Notes: generated from the sequence alone by a model not told the origin. A DNA stretch of 64,000 nucleotides from Siphonodentalium dalli (GCA_032622095.1 CP136066.1:42421835-42485834); one strand, 5' to 3'; counted from the stretch's first letter, positions 32,925-44,788 are shown. Numbers and translations are program-made.

Positions 32925-33674
32925 TTGCCATTAAGATTCTTCTTTAATAGCCAGTTTTATTTTTGTATTTGTTTTTTTATATTTCGGTATAAGACATGTA
33001 AAGACAATCCCACACAAAAGCTATCATAAAATAAAATAAAATTAATACACTAATTTTGAGGGAAAACCAATTTAAAATATTTCATATTGATGTGGAAATC
33101 AAATTTTAAAATATATATCGTCTGTATGGCAACAAGGGCTACACAATATATCTCAAAATTATGGTAGGTTATAAAAACATCGAGGCAAACTTTATAATTT
33201 ACATAGAATCTTTTCATTATAATATTGTCAACTTATATTTTGTTATAAGAATCTTGAAAGTTCCATTTGATTTAAATATCCTTTATTCTAAAATATCGGT
33301 AAAAAAAGTTTTACCTGTGTGCAGTATAACAACCTAAAATAATCCAGAGCGAGAGAACTTGTCTTGTCCGACCGATATAGGTTTGTTGAAATGACGGACT
33401 CCCGTTCGCTTCAGACTTCCAATACTTTAGCGACAGCTGTGCTCTGCGGGGAAAATCATTAAAGTCTCCATTCTTGATAATTGGGCATGATTGATCACAC
33501 TAGGGGACATGATGTCCACTGTCTTCTAACAGAGACATCCTCGGTGTTTAGGTGCTGGTCGCGGTCACCAGTTCTTACAACCTCACCAAAATCTCAGGAT
33601 TGCGATTATCCTCCCTGAAATCTGTGTGCACCAATAAGAGGGAACTGTTCTGAACAATTACAGTGCTGGCTTAC
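32925..33674. other. No recognised feature
   Basis: AT-rich left half, ordinary right half. No ORF or repeat supported. Confidence 0.4.
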
Positions 33675-33878
33675 TAACCCTTTCTATACTAAATGCGTTT
33701 CCCCCACTCAGTTATAAAAGTATACATTGGAAAGGTCTATTGTTCATTTGGAGGGGTTTTCAGGAACAATAAAGAGATGACAGATAATTTTAAAGGTGCA
33801 GAAGGAATGTTGAGATAATAATAATTATTATCTGAACATTTCCTAAGGGAACTACTCATCAATGAGTATTTAGTATAG
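33675..33878. mobile_element. TTAA-4 element, near complete
   Basis: Left AACCCTTTCTATACTAAATG, right CATCAATGAGTATTTAGTATAG. It gives the family layout: left end, GGTCTATTGTTCATTTGGAGG, AGAGATGACAGAT, TTATTATCTGAACATTTCC, right end. No H hairpins. Confidence 0.7.
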
Positions 33879-34097
33879 ATAGTACATATTTTTCTTTGGC
33901 ATCTTGCTATTACAGACTCATTTCACTATTACGTCTAAAATTGATATGTATTGATTACATTTAATTAAAATAATTTGTTCCAATCCGATATTTTGATAAA
34001 ATGGAAAAAACATAAATTTATAACCAATTTTATTTTTTTTATTTTCCCCGCTCTTCATAATTAACCTACAATTATCTTGTAAACCAACAAAGTCACC

Positions 34098-34347
34098 TTA
34101 ACCCTTCCATGACTGGAGCTTCCTGAATTTTTGTGAAAACCCTGTGCCAATGCATTCTGTTATATATGTGAGTCTCCCATAGGGAGCCTCGCATATATAA
34201 GAGAATACATTGGACTAAAATTATTTACCTTGACCTTGTAAGCCAGTGCATTCTCTTATATATGCGAGGCTCCCTATATATGAGAGTATGCACTGGCGCA
34301 GGATTTTTAATGCTGCACCAGCACAGCTCCCGTCGTGAAATGGTTAA
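34098..34347. mobile_element. TTAA-3 MITE, complete, two H hairpins
   Basis: TTAA both sides; CCCTTCCATGACTGGAGC at the left, GCTCCCGTCGTGAAATGG at the right. The second H has lost part of its loop. Confidence 0.85.
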
Positions 34348-34469
34348 AACATTGAAACATAACAGCACATATAGTTGAGAAATGACATCTAGTTTACTGT
34401 TGTCAATGAAAAGTGGTGGCATGAAGTAATTAAAAATTCAGATTTCTGTGGTGGTGGGCACCTCCTTTA

Positions 34470-35880
34470 CTCTGACTGATTACCGTGGTGCTATTGAACC
34501 TGACAGCCCTTACAGATTTGTTTCTGTAGGGCTGGACACCTCCTTAACTCAGTTGACTGATTATATTGAACCTGACATCCCTAACGGATTTGTTTCTGTA
34601 GGGCTGGACACCTCCTTAACTCAGTTGACTGATTATATTTAACCTGACATCCCTAACGGATTTGTTTCTGTGGGGCTGTGTAGGTCCTTAACTCTAACGA
34701 CTGATTATATTTAACCTGACATCCCTAACGGATTTGTTTCTGTAGGGCTGGACACCTCCTTAACTCAGTTGACTGATTATATTGAACCTGACATCCCGAA
34801 CGGATTTGTTTCTGTGGGGCTGGGTACGTCCTTAACTCTAACGACTGATTATATTTAACCTGACATCCCTAATGGATTTGTTTCTGTGGGGCTGGGTACG
34901 TCCTTAACTCTAACGACTGATTATATTTAACCTGACATCCCTAACGGATTTGTTTCTGTGGGGCTGGGTACGTCCTTAACTCTTAACGACTGATTATATT
35001 TAACCTGACATCCCTAACGGATTTGTTTCTGTGGGGCTGGGTACGTCCTTAACTCTAACGACTGATTATATTTAACCTGACATCCCTAACGGATTTGTTT
35101 CTGTGGGGCTGGGTACGTCCTTAACTCTAACGACTGATTATATTTAACCTGACATCCCTAACGGATTTGTTTCTGTGGGGCTGGGTACGTCCTTAACTCT
35201 AACGACTGATTATATTTAACCTGACATCCCTAACGGATTTGTTTCTGTGGGGCTGTGTAGGTCCTTAACTCTAACGACTGATTATATTTAACCTGACATC
35301 CCTAAAGGATTTGTTTCTGTGGGGCTGGGTAGGTCCTTAACTCTAACGACTGATTATATTTAACCTGACATCCCTAACGGATTTGTTTCTGTAGGGCTGG
35401 ACACCTCCTTAACTCAGTTGACTGATTATATTTAACCTGACATCCCTAACGGATTTGTTTCTGTAGAGCTGTGTAGGTCCTTAACTCTAACGACTGATTA
35501 TATTTAACCTGACATATCTAACGGATTTGTTTCTGTGGGGCTGGGTACGTCCTTAACTCTAACGACTGATTATATTTAACCTGACATCCCTAACGGATTT
35601 GTTTCTGTGGGGCTGGGTACGTCCTTAACTCTAACGACTGATTATATATAACCTGACATCCCGAACGGATTTGTTTCTGTGGGGCTGGGTACGTCCTTAA
35701 CTCTAACGACTGATTATATATAACCTGACATCCCTAACGGATTTGTTTCTGTGGGGCTGGGTATGTCCTTAACTCTAACGACTGATTATATTTAACCTGA
35801 CATCCCTAACGGATTTGTTTCTGTGGGGCTGGGTACCTCCTTAACTGATTATCGTGGTGCTTTTGAACCTGACATCTCTA
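34470..35880. repeat. 72-bp minisatellite, about 19 copies
   Basis: Unit: CCTGACATCCCTAACGG, ATTTGTTTCTGTGGGGCTGG, GTACGTCCTTAACTCTAACG, ACTGATTATATTTAA. Two unit types alternate (GGACACCTCCTTAACTCAG and GGTACGTCCTTAACTCTAA). The edge units are diverged, the centre homogeneous. The unit is 24 codons, and the first three units are open in one frame (PDIPNGFVSVGL); later units have TAA. Confidence 0.95.
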
Positions 35881-36235
35881 ACAGATTTGTTTATTATGCA
35901 AAAATTCATGTCTGGACAAACTAATCTGTATGCATTCACCAATTCATCAACTTCTGTAATCTTCATAAATAGAGATCAGAACTCTGCCAGCTTCTACGCA
36001 ATGTCAACAGGAGAGTTGGTGTACATGTATGCACGATGTGCCATAAAGGTTAAACAGACATGGCTCATTCAAATTCCAAATGTTGTCTACGTAATTTGGA
36101 AGGATGTATAAGATAGGTTGACAAATGCACTTTCCACAGCTGTTGATTAAATAATTATTATCAGATATTGTCTACCAATCGGCGAGTAAGCCGGTTGCTC
36201 AGCGACTGAGAGCGACTGAGCCGTCGCTTGCTGCA
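35881..36235. other. No recognised feature
   Basis: An 85-codon open frame (35854-36111, +) runs out of the last minisatellite unit. Its protein has no motif I know. Weak hint that the array lies in or near a former coding region. Confidence 0.3.
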
Positions 36236-36624
36236 CAAGCCTGAGTTTAGTGTGCCTGTCATTTGCAGAATGAGGTCTGGGGACCTCATTCTGCATGGCC
36301 TCATCTGCTATGGGAGACATAGACTCAGACTGAAGTTCCCAAATGGTGAATATTGTTATGTAAACTCATTGGGAACCTCGATTATACAATGTGTCGTCTG
36401 TCAATTTGGAAACACAGAGAAACTAAACTAAAAAAGAAATAGTATCTATGTGAAGAAGTTCCTATAGAAGTTTTATAATAAAGAAACTTTCTAGAGAAGA
36501 TGAGGCCTAAGCAGAATGAGGTCCCCAGAGGGTGAATTTAGTTATGCTAGCCCACTATGTGGGATAGCATCACTAAATTCACCCTCTGGGGACCTCATTC
36601 TGCAAATGACAGGCACACTAAACT
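36236..36624. mobile_element. FB-hAT, left end intact, right end lost
   Basis: CAAGCCTGAGTTTAGTGTGCC at the left. The left hairpin has collapsed to GAATGAGGTCTGGGGACCTC; the right hairpin is full. It breaks at ACACTAAACT, joined directly to an FB-TA. Confidence 0.85.
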
Positions 36625-36769
36625 CGGAATATGGCTTGTTGCCATTCATCGGAAAGCTCTCCCCGAGAGCTTTCCGATGAATGGCAACAAGTCATATTTC
36701 CGACTAAATCCTGAAAAATTACCCATAATTCTGCTGTGGTTATGGAGTCGATTAATTAGGGCATTGCTG
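36625..36769. mobile_element. FB-TA foldback, left outer arm missing
   Basis: Starts in the left arm at CGGAATATGGC, tip CTCTCCCCGAGAG, complete right arm to CATTGCTG. Confidence 0.8.
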
Positions 36770-36932
36770 TATTTGTTCACCATAATTTTGATATCCACAC
36801 ATACTTTCAGTGTTAAAGTACTGTTTTTCATTTTATGTGACACTGGTCATAATTTTCGCAAATTAAAGACATATTATGGACTTGTTCGGGTTCGTGAAAC
36901 TGATCAGTTAGTATTCTGGAGCTCTACCAACT

Positions 36933-37080
36933 GGGGAATGTAGCATTCTACTAACATCGCCGGGGAATGTAGCATTCTACTAACATCGCCGGGGAATGTA
37001 GCATTCTACTAACATCGCCGGGGAATGTAGCATTCTACTAACATCGCCGGGGAATGTAGCATTCTACTAACATCGCCGAA
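36933..37080. repeat. 29-bp minisatellite, five units
   Basis: GGGGAATGTAGCATTCTACT AACATCGCC (written in two parts) starts at 36933, 36962, 36991, 37020 and 37049. The unit is the end of dispersed repeat E, seen once in the copies at 1431 and 9580. Confidence 0.9.
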
Positions 37081-37400
37081 GATTTGAAGCAAATCGACCA
37101 TACCACTCCATAGATCTCACCGTCTGTCTGAACTACTCTTAATTGTAAATATTTACATCCCGATTCAGGACGCAACAATCAGCGATAAACTAACGCAAAT
37201 GATTTCGCCATCGAGAGTCATTGCATTTAATTAATATATAAGAATGACAGTGTGCACTGTAAATTTGGATTAATATTCATAACAATAACTTCTTTGAGCA
37301 AGATTATTCTCCATTTCTATTTGATCACCAAACCAGAGTGTTTCACATCACTTTAAAGACAAACAGAAGGTATGTTATCTGGTGTATTGTAGCATAAGAA
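37081..37400 (-). repeat. Dispersed repeat E, copy 3 (inverted)
   Basis: Reverse complement of 1431-1790, with GTAAATATTTACATC and ATGATTTCGCCAT landmarks. Confidence 0.6.
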
Positions 37401-37462
37401 CATGGGCTGTTAAAATAAATTAAACTATCTCTGCAGATGCATTGCCTCCTAGCAACCTAGCT

Positions 37463-37511
37463 TCCAGAAGATGAAGCCTAAGCATAATGAGGTCCCCAGA
37501 GGGTGAATTTA
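37463..37511. mobile_element. FB-hAT hairpin, left part, split by the Harbinger-like element
   Basis: GAGGTCCCCAGAGGGTGAATTTA; it resumes at 39840 with TTAGTGCTGCTAGCCC and ends near 39920 (CACACTATATCCAGGTTTG). Confidence 0.8.
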
Positions 37512-37663
37512 GGGACCGTCGCGAAATGCAAAAACCGATACCGACCGATAACCGATACCGACCGATGACCGATTGTAATAAATTCATCGGTCATTCTATC
37601 TGTTCCATCGGTCATTCTATCTGTTCCATCGGTCATTCTATCGCTTCCATCGGTCGTTTCATC

Positions 37664-37822
37664 TGTCATTCTATCGGCTCCATCGGTTATTCATCGGCGA
37701 CTGATACGACGACGTTACAGCGACGTCGCCAAAACACAGGTGTCAGTCGTGTTTTGGCGACGTCGCTGTAACGTCGTAGTATCAGTCGCCGATGAATAAC
37801 CGATGGAACCGATAGAATGACC
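37664..37822. repeat. Long hairpin inside the Harbinger-like element
   Basis: Arms of about 74 bp with only two mismatches seen, around an 11-bp loop (AGGTGTCAGTC). The inner arm is GC-rich (GCGACGTCGCCAAAACAC). Confidence 0.9.
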
Positions 37823-38459
37823 GATGGAATATATATAGTTTTGAAATATATGCTTATAAAGTCAAATTCGAATGACTATCGCGCTAGGCATAATATACAT
37901 ATTTATCCATGCACTGTAGTTTATCTATAGTCATACACGCAAAATATTGTTTGAGAGAAATCACTTACTATCATAGCCTAGTCCGATAGGCCTAGGTCTC
38001 AATCCGTAATTAGACATGTATTTACCCATACCGAGAAAGAATTTAATTGTGTTTATAAATGAATGCGTCATACTTTATCAGTTTATTTGTATAATAGCTA
38101 CCTGACTTCCCGTTCGCGAAGGGTAATATTTCTTTACGGAAAAATATTGACCTATATAAATTTCCCCGCATTCAAATGACGGCAACTTAATACTCAATTG
38201 TGAAGTTTTATGAAAACTTTCGGACAGTTGTCAAATGACCAGCTGTATAGTAGAGCCTACTGCATTGAAAACGATTGCATTGATCTTTGCCGACGAATCA
38301 GTCATGTTCGCGGGGGTCAGGTTCTTACTAAAAGTAGCAATCCCAAATTTCGATTGAGCACACATTTCGACTTTAATGCTAATATCTTTATTTTGGGCAA
38401 AGTCGTAGCTACAAAATAACCGCCCATCAGTCTGCAGTGGGACATGATGACCACCCCTT

Positions 38460-38460
<1 letters not shown>

Positions 38461-38502
<42 letters not shown>
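38461..38502. repeat. Run of 42 G
   Basis: Uninterrupted G tract. Length in an assembly may be inexact. Confidence 0.8.
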
Positions 38503-38503
<1 letters not shown>

Positions 38504-38916
38504 CTCACCCAAACTTTGCATGGTTATTTTTAATCTAGTAAATTCTGAACTATAATAGTTTGAAAGAATTTGCGCTTTTTATTTGAGAACATTTACATTT
38601 CATAGAAATAATTTCGCAGTTCCGATTTGTGAACATGGATTAATATTAAATAAAGAGTTGTTCCAGAAATCTGCGACCTCGTCACATGTGCTGTAACTGC
38701 GTATTAATGCGTAACGGGAATCGAAATCAGAAAATGTGGGTTGTTTTACCCAGAGTTCTAAATGTATATATATTTATATATATTTTTGAGTGCAAATTTG
38801 GATGGAGGGTTGGTGTGATCCGAACCCCGGCCCACAACGGCGAACGAGCCTTGCGACGTAAATACCATGCACATGGCCACGGAATCGACCCAATCAAAGG
38901 GCCGCTGGTTCCGACA

Positions 38917-38935
38917 CCCCCCCCCCCCCCCCCCC
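38917..38935. repeat. Run of 19 C
   Basis: Uninterrupted C tract within the same element, about 415 bp from the G run and complementary to it. Confidence 0.85.
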
Positions 38936-39839
38936 AAACTTCGGTAAAAAAAAACAAGTTGGAAATTTCATACCTGACACAACATTAGTTGGAAATTTGA
39001 CATCTGCAATAGGTTTGAAATTGCTCTTGTAGTTTGATTTTCCAACAATTTGTTGTTTCAGACCAACATTTGAATATATATAGGCTACCTATTTTTTATT
39101 AAAATTATGGGCTGAAATTACCATCGGTTGGAAATTTTCCAACACTTGGAAAGCTTGTGTCCAGGTCTCCACACCCCCACCCCTCGTGGTCAGTCAAAAC
39201 TGGTAGTTAATTTAAAGAGAACAATATTTTCCTACATTTCATTCTAATGTCTATCTAAAACACGTGATAAAATAAATATGGCGTGCAGGGACGTATAGCT
39301 AGAGGGTCTCCGTTGTGGGGGGAGGGGCTAATAAATTTGCGTAATTCAATTTGCACGCCGCTTGGCCGTTCCTTCACATGCCTGGATAATAGCATATTCT
39401 GAATAGATCAGTAGACTTGTTATAATGCACTGGGGCGACCATAGTTCTGTCAGTAGAAGAAAAATCATCTGATCTTAACCTGAAAATCCGATCATAATCG
39501 GGCACAGCGGGGAGAAAACTTTGAAAATGAAAACCGCAAAAACCCATAGCATTTAATAGACTGGCCTCAGCTGTCCATGCAAGTGTTTGAAAAATTCCAA
39601 CCTGACACCCCCACGAACGTTGGAAATTTGCCAACTGATGACCATTTAAGTTCATAATTTTGAATAAAAGCATAAGAAAATAATTAGCAGTTTTTTTTGG
39701 CTGGCCACGGGGGTCATGAGGGACCAGGACACAGGCTTCCCGACGTCAGTCGCATCGGTCGACCGATGATTTAACCGATGTACATCGGCTATCGGTCGGT
39801 TATCGGTCGGTATCGGTTTTTGCATTTCGCGACGGTCCC

Positions 39840-39920
39840 TTAGTGCTGCTAGCCCACTGTGCGGGTAGTGTCACTAAATTCACCCTCATTCTGCAAATGT
39901 CAGACACACTATATCCAGGT
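39840..39920. mobile_element. FB-hAT hairpin, right part
   Basis: Right side of the split copy described at 37463. Confidence 0.75.
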
Positions 39921-40056
39921 TTGTCGATCTGAAAGCAGGTAATTAATGATTTAGCACTTTCCGCCAGATTCAAAATGTTATATTGAAACAATGGCTGATA
40001 TTGAATCCAGTAACATTTGGTGCATAGGTCATCAAATTCATACGAGTTTGTTCCTT

Positions 40057-40269
40057 CAGTAATGTCCTAAATAATCGACCCCTAAATCACAGCAGAATTA
40101 TGGGAAATTTTTCAGGATTTAGTTAGGAATATGGCTTATTGCCATTCATCCGAAAGCTCTCAGTGAGAACTTTCCAATGAATGGTAACAAGTCATATTTC
40201 CGACTAAATCCTGAAAAGTTAACCATAATTCTGCTATGGTTAAAGAGTCAATTATTTAGGGCATTACTG
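40057..40269. mobile_element. FB-TA foldback; relative of the patch in 30660-31039
   Basis: Tip CTCTCAGTGAGAA. Its left arm and the 70 bp before it (ATTGAAACAATGGCTGATAT...) recur at 30754-30930. Confidence 0.85.
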
Positions 40270-40764
40270 TATTGGGCATCAGGAAGTTTGAGTGTAACCA
40301 TTTTGAAATAAAATATATATCTTCGTGGGTACCTACAATTGTTCTGAATCTGATTATAATTAACCTACCTGTAAATTGGTTTAGAGTATGATTGTAAGCA
40401 AAATAATTATGTAGATTGCAGTTAATCGTTATATTCATCATCTCAAGTCTCATTGTTCGAACAGTATGACACTTATATATCAATAGGAGTCCATTCGGGA
40501 CCCTACAATCATGTGATCGGACCATATAGTAATCAGTTAGCCTTCATTGTACCATTGTGCACACATGCTCAGTCCGATAACACAATTATACCAGTTACCA
40601 ATTGGTCATACAAATGTTTGGCTATTTGGACAGCTTGTCTCTTACCTTTGACGTTACCTAAGTGACCCACCCTTTACTAATTTAACACCTCACATGTGTT
40701 CCTTTAGAATATCGCACCTGCATAATATTCATACATAGAGTTAACCAGGCCTCAAAATGTGGTG
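40270..40764. other. No recognised feature
   Basis: Open frame 40453-40665 (+) is unrecognised and lacks splice or family support. Confidence 0.4.
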
Positions 40765-41215
40765 CTGGTCATATGCAGAATGAAGTCCCAGACAGGGGCG
40801 CCGGAAGAGGGGGGCAGAGGGGGCAGCTGACCCCCCTGCCCTTGACCAAGGGGGGCGAGCGGGGGCAGGACTTGCCCTTTTTCTGGAGACAGAAAATGCT
40901 TTTTGTGTGTTTAATCTCGTGTTTTTATAGCAAAATGTGACTTTTTTGATCCAAATACCACCAATTTCACAAGGAATATTAATTTTTTGTCAATTTTATC
41001 ACAAAACGGCCATAAAAACCGACAAATACCATTAAAATAGAGATTTTTGCCACAATGAATTTATTGTTATTTTCCCGAGTTTGCGGAGAAAATGCCCTTT
41101 TTTGCGGAAAAGTGCCCTTTTTGTAGGCTCTGCCCCCCCCTGCCCTTGGATGCTTCCGGCGCCCCTGGTCCCAGAGGGTGAATTTTATGATGCTACCCTG
41201 CACAGTGGCTGTAGT
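40765..41215. mobile_element. FB-hAT hairpin interrupted by an hAT MITE
   Basis: CATATGCAGAATGAAGTCCCAGA, then the hAT at 40793-41167, then GTCCCAGAGGGTGAATTTT. Only this hairpin of the host element remains. Confidence 0.8.
40793..41167. mobile_element. hAT MITE, perfect 8-bp duplication
   Basis: GTCCCAGA at 40785-40792 and 41168-41175; ends CAGGGGCGCCGGAAG and CTTCCGGCGCCCCTG. Same family as 10439-10774, opposite orientation, with an extra palindromic G/C insert (GGCAGCTGACCCCCCTGCCC) near its left end. Confidence 0.9.
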
Positions 41216-41273
41216 CCTTGCATGCATGCCCCCTCACTGTTCTGTTATTTTCATTTTCCTCTCTGCTCTCTTA

Positions 41274-41423
41274 CAGTAATGCTCTAAATAATCGACTCCT
41301 TAACCACAGCAGAATTATGAGAGCTTTCTGGTGAATGGCAACAAGCCATATTTCCGACTAAATCCTGAAAAGTTACCCATAATTCTGCTGTGGTTAAGGA
41401 GTCGATTATTTAGAGCATTACTG
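41274..41423. mobile_element. FB-TA foldback, left arm shortened
   Basis: The left arm jumps from CAGCAGAATTATGA to GAGCTTTCTGG; right arm complete to GAGCATTACTG. Confidence 0.85.
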
Positions 41424-41610
41424 TATATCGTAAAATCTGTGATGCCATTAACCCAGCTTTTATTATTTTTACCTGACCGACTCAATCAAGTCCCTGTAAT
41501 TTCTCTTTATCGATGTCAGTTAACTGAATTCACTAAGTATTAAAATGCATTACTGTAGGACAGTCTAACTTCAGGGGCCACGCTCACTAAGTATCAAAAC
41601 GTATTACTGT

Positions 41611-42044
41611 CAAACCTGCAAATAGTGTGTCTGTCATTTGCAGAATGAGGTCCCTAGTGGGTGAATTTAGTGATGCTACCCCGCAAAGTGGGCTAGCATC
41701 ACTAAATTCACCTTCTTGGGACCTCACTCTGCTTTGACCTCATCTTCTGGGAAGTATCTATAGTCTGAAATTAACATTGTTTTTAAGTTACTTTTCCCTT
41801 CTGGGAAGTTTCTATATCCCTTAATTTGCAGAAGATAAAATGCATAATCGAGGTGACTAATGGGTGAACATCACCAACTTCAACTGGGGAACTTTAATTT
41901 GATCCTAGGTCTCCCTAAGCAGAATGAGGTTACCAGAGGGTGAATTTGATGATGCTAACCTGCCATGTGGGATATATAGCATCACTAAATTCACCTTCTG
42001 GTGACCTCATTCTGCAAATGACAGACACACTATTTGCAGACTTG
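41611..42044. mobile_element. FB-hAT, complete
   Basis: Ends CAAACCTGCAAATAGTGTG and CACACTATTTGCAGACTTG. Both hairpins present (41643-41733; 41922-42020). Flanks ATTACTGT and ATTAAGTA are a poor 8-bp match. Confidence 0.85.
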
Positions 42045-43631
42045 ATTAAGTACCATGGCTTGATGTCATGTAGCCATACTCCCAATGTATTAAAAAGCAT
42101 TACTGGAGGACGATTTAGGAGTATCATGATTTAGGAGTACCATGCATTGATTTTATGTGCAAATTGTTCATTCTCAATGACGTGTCCAGCGGTTTTGTGT
42201 AGAAATCTCAAATTATTTTTTTAAAACAATTCAATTTTCAGCAATTGACTTTTAAATTGAAAGGCTGAAACATTCTCCAAGTAGAATTTCACTAATTTAA
42301 CAGGAGATAATAAGGATAACGAGATGAGATTATGGGAAGTCGTTTGGTTAGCACTAATGATGATCATCTCGGCCCGATGTCTTCCTGTGTGACTTGATTG
42401 CATGCAAGCATTGAAATAATTCAGCGATTCCTTCAGTTTTACGGCCTGTCATCATGACGGTACGGTATAATTTCAAATAATGAGGAAACATTAAAAGGTT
42501 AGAAAGGAAAGTCTGACTGAATCAAAATCTCGTTCAAGGTTTCTGCAATATTGTCCTTTTAGTTTGCTGAAGGTACTCAATCTGATTCGATGGTCCCCAT
42601 ATAATCAGATTTTTAGAAATGCTGCTTCAGTTATCAGAATCGATTAATTGCCCAAAAATAATGCTTACCGCTGTCAACTATAGTATAATATTGCCCGAAA
42701 TGTGTTATTTATCAACATGTTGTTTGACAAAATTTGGCCTTATTATCAACACAAAGCCTCTTGATTTTAGAGTTATCCATCTTCATCTGCAATTTGGTCC
42801 AAGACCATTGGCTCGTCGACTTTTGCTGGGCCACTAATTAGTCTCGATGGTGATAAATAACAGTTTTAAAAAATTACTTTCTGGAATATAAAGTTATCAA
42901 ACACTAGACTCATCTTGTTTCCGTATGGCCAATTCCATACTTCACCACTGGACAACGGGACAATATCACCCCATCCCCCCTCCCATTACACACCCATTGC
43001 ACTTGCCTTTCCCATCTATGACTGTGTATAGTTATCCACATAAAATTTGTTCCTTCCGTTCAATTACAACATGAAAAGATCTAATTTAACATCGTTTACT
43101 GCTCTGTGCTGTTAAAAAACTGTTTAAAACCAAATATGACATATACAAGTAAACAAGATCTATAAATACCTAAGATTATCATTTTGTTATTGAAAACTTA
43201 ATCATTTTGTTATTGAAAACTTAATCATTTTTTCAAAACTTGACAAAATAATTGTTTGTGTCCTCTAAAATGTCAAAACGATATGAAAGTAAAATGCATA
43301 GAAATTTCAATATCAAACAAAATGTTGTCTTTCATGTAGCTATTTTCATTCCAAGTATGTTATTTAATGCACTAGAATCTAAATAAATTTTAAATAGGTT
43401 GTCTGAAAAAATTAGCCTCGAACCCTGAATATATCCTTGAGGATAATTATATCCCAGTAGAAACACTTTATATTGTAGCATCTTGGCATCTTACATATTT
43501 GAACCACTACCACCCACAAGCCCTGTATCCATATAGCATTCAGGGATAATTCATGTGATATCACAACCCCCTTCTACGCACACATATTACTCTTAGCACT
43601 ATTACTATGCATAAAATGATACTTATATATA
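42045..43631. other. No recognised feature
   Basis: Longest repeat-poor stretch of the window (1.6 kb). Only a short tandem copy (CATTTTGTTATTGAAAACTT, 43180-43226). Open frame 42619-42837 (+) unrecognised. Confidence 0.4.
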
Positions 43632-43844
43632 CAGTAATGCTCTAATTAATCGACTTCTTAACCACAGCATAATTATGGGTAACTTTTCAGGATTTAGTCG
43701 GAAATATGGCTTGTTGCCATTCATCGGAAAGCTCTCCCCGAGAGCTTTCCGATGAATGGCAACAAGCCATATTTCTGACTAAATCCTGAAAAGTTACCCA
43801 TAATTCTGCTGTGGTTAAGAAGTTGATTAATTAGAGCATTACTG
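43632..43844. mobile_element. FB-TA foldback
   Basis: GCTCTAATTAATCGACTTC and its mirror, tip CTCTCCCCGAGAG. Confidence 0.9.
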
Positions 43845-43845
43845 T

Positions 43846-44092
43846 ATATTGTATATCTGATATCAGTTGTTTTATCATGTAATATCTTGAATAATAAGCC
43901 ATTCCCGCCCACTCATTGATGATTACAGAGTTAATGCCTGTGTTTACTTGATAATTATATCAATGGTAATTATGCACAATGACTATATTCCTACATAGAA
44001 AACATTAAAAGTGTGATGTCATCGCTGCGGCGCTGCCGTAATAAATGTTGACCAAATCGGGAGATTAGTGAATTGTCCAACATCTGTTCGTG
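43846..44092. repeat. Duplicate block, copy 1 (pair of 54596-54838)
   Basis: About 245 bp, from GTATATCTGATATCAGT to CATCTGTTCGTG. Immediately followed by a TTAA-3 element in both places. Confidence 0.8.
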
Positions 44093-44319
44093 TTAACCCT
44101 TTCGTGATGGCAGCTGAACTCTGGTGCAACATTAAACATGCCATTAGGTGCCTCGCATATATAAGAGAATGCACTGGCTTACAGGGTCAAGGTAAATATT
44201 GTTAGGCCAATGTATTATCTTATATATGTGAGGCTCCCTATGGGAGACTTGCATATATAAGAGAATGAATTGGAATAGAGTTTTTCGCAAAATTTCAGGA
44301 AGTTCCAATCATGGAAGGG
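44093..44319. mobile_element. TTAA-3 MITE, reverse orientation
   Basis: TTAACCCTTTCGTGATGGC at the left, GGAAGTTCCAATCATGGAAGGG at the right, right TTAA lost. First H reduced to its right arm, second complete (44202-44273). Confidence 0.8.
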
Positions 44320-44526
44320 AGAACAATTTTTTTACCAAGTGAACTCTTCCATCAGTTATAAAAGTATATAAACTGGAATGGTATATTATTAATCTACTCG
44401 AAAAGATAATACACGTCCAGAAGGATTCCTATTCATTGGTGGAAAAGCCTAACAATATTTACCTGACCTTGTAAGCCTCGCATATATAAGATAATGCACT
44501 GGCACAGGATCTTTAATGCTGCACCC
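44320..44526. mobile_element. TTAA-4 interior and TTAA-3 end fragments
   Basis: GGTATATTATTAATCTACTCG-like TTAA-4 words, then CTAACAATATTTACCTGACC, half an H and GGATCTTTAATGCTGCACC from TTAA-3. Confidence 0.5.
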
Positions 44527-44534
44527 CTCATACT

Positions 44535-44788
44535 CACGCCTAGAAATAGTGTGTCTGTCATTTGCAGAATGAGGTCCCCAGAGAGTGAATTTAGTGATGC
44601 TACCCCGCATAGCGGGCTAGCATCACCAAATTCACCCTCTGGGGACCTCATTCTGCTTACACCTCAGCAGAATGAGGTTCCCAGAGGGTGAATTTGGTGA
44701 TGCTAGCCAGCTATGCGGGGTAGCATCACTAAATTCACCCTATGGGGACCTCATTCTGCAAATGACAGACACGCTATTTCAAGGCTTG
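44535..44788. mobile_element. FB-hAT, compact copy, perfect 8-bp duplication
   Basis: CTCATACT at 44527-44534 and 44789-44796. The two hairpins are almost back to back; the ~240-bp interior is missing. Ends CACGCCTAGAAATAGTGTG and CACGCTATTTCAAGGCTTG. Confidence 0.9.

Larger units (their letters stand above)
37512..39839. mobile_element. PIF/Harbinger-like element, 2328 bp, TTA target duplication
   Basis: Inverted ends GGGACCGTCGCGAAATGC, continuing through AAAAACCGATACCGACCG for over 40 bp, with TTA repeated at 37509-37511 and 39840-39842. A 3-bp TWA duplication and GGG ends fit PIF/Harbinger. Interior: CCATCGGTCATTCTATCTG tandem units (37590-37690), a 74-bp-arm hairpin, a 42-G run, a 19-C run. 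No recognisable transposase or Myb-like gene; the two longest frames (38210-38419 +, 39374-39673 -) are unrecognised. Non-autonomous. Confidence 0.75.

Noticed and set aside
34470-35880. CRISPR or repetitive protein gene
   Set aside because: No spacers, and most units contain in-frame stop codons.
38231-38521. Polyproline ORF
   Set aside because: Produced by the 42-G run read on the minus strand.
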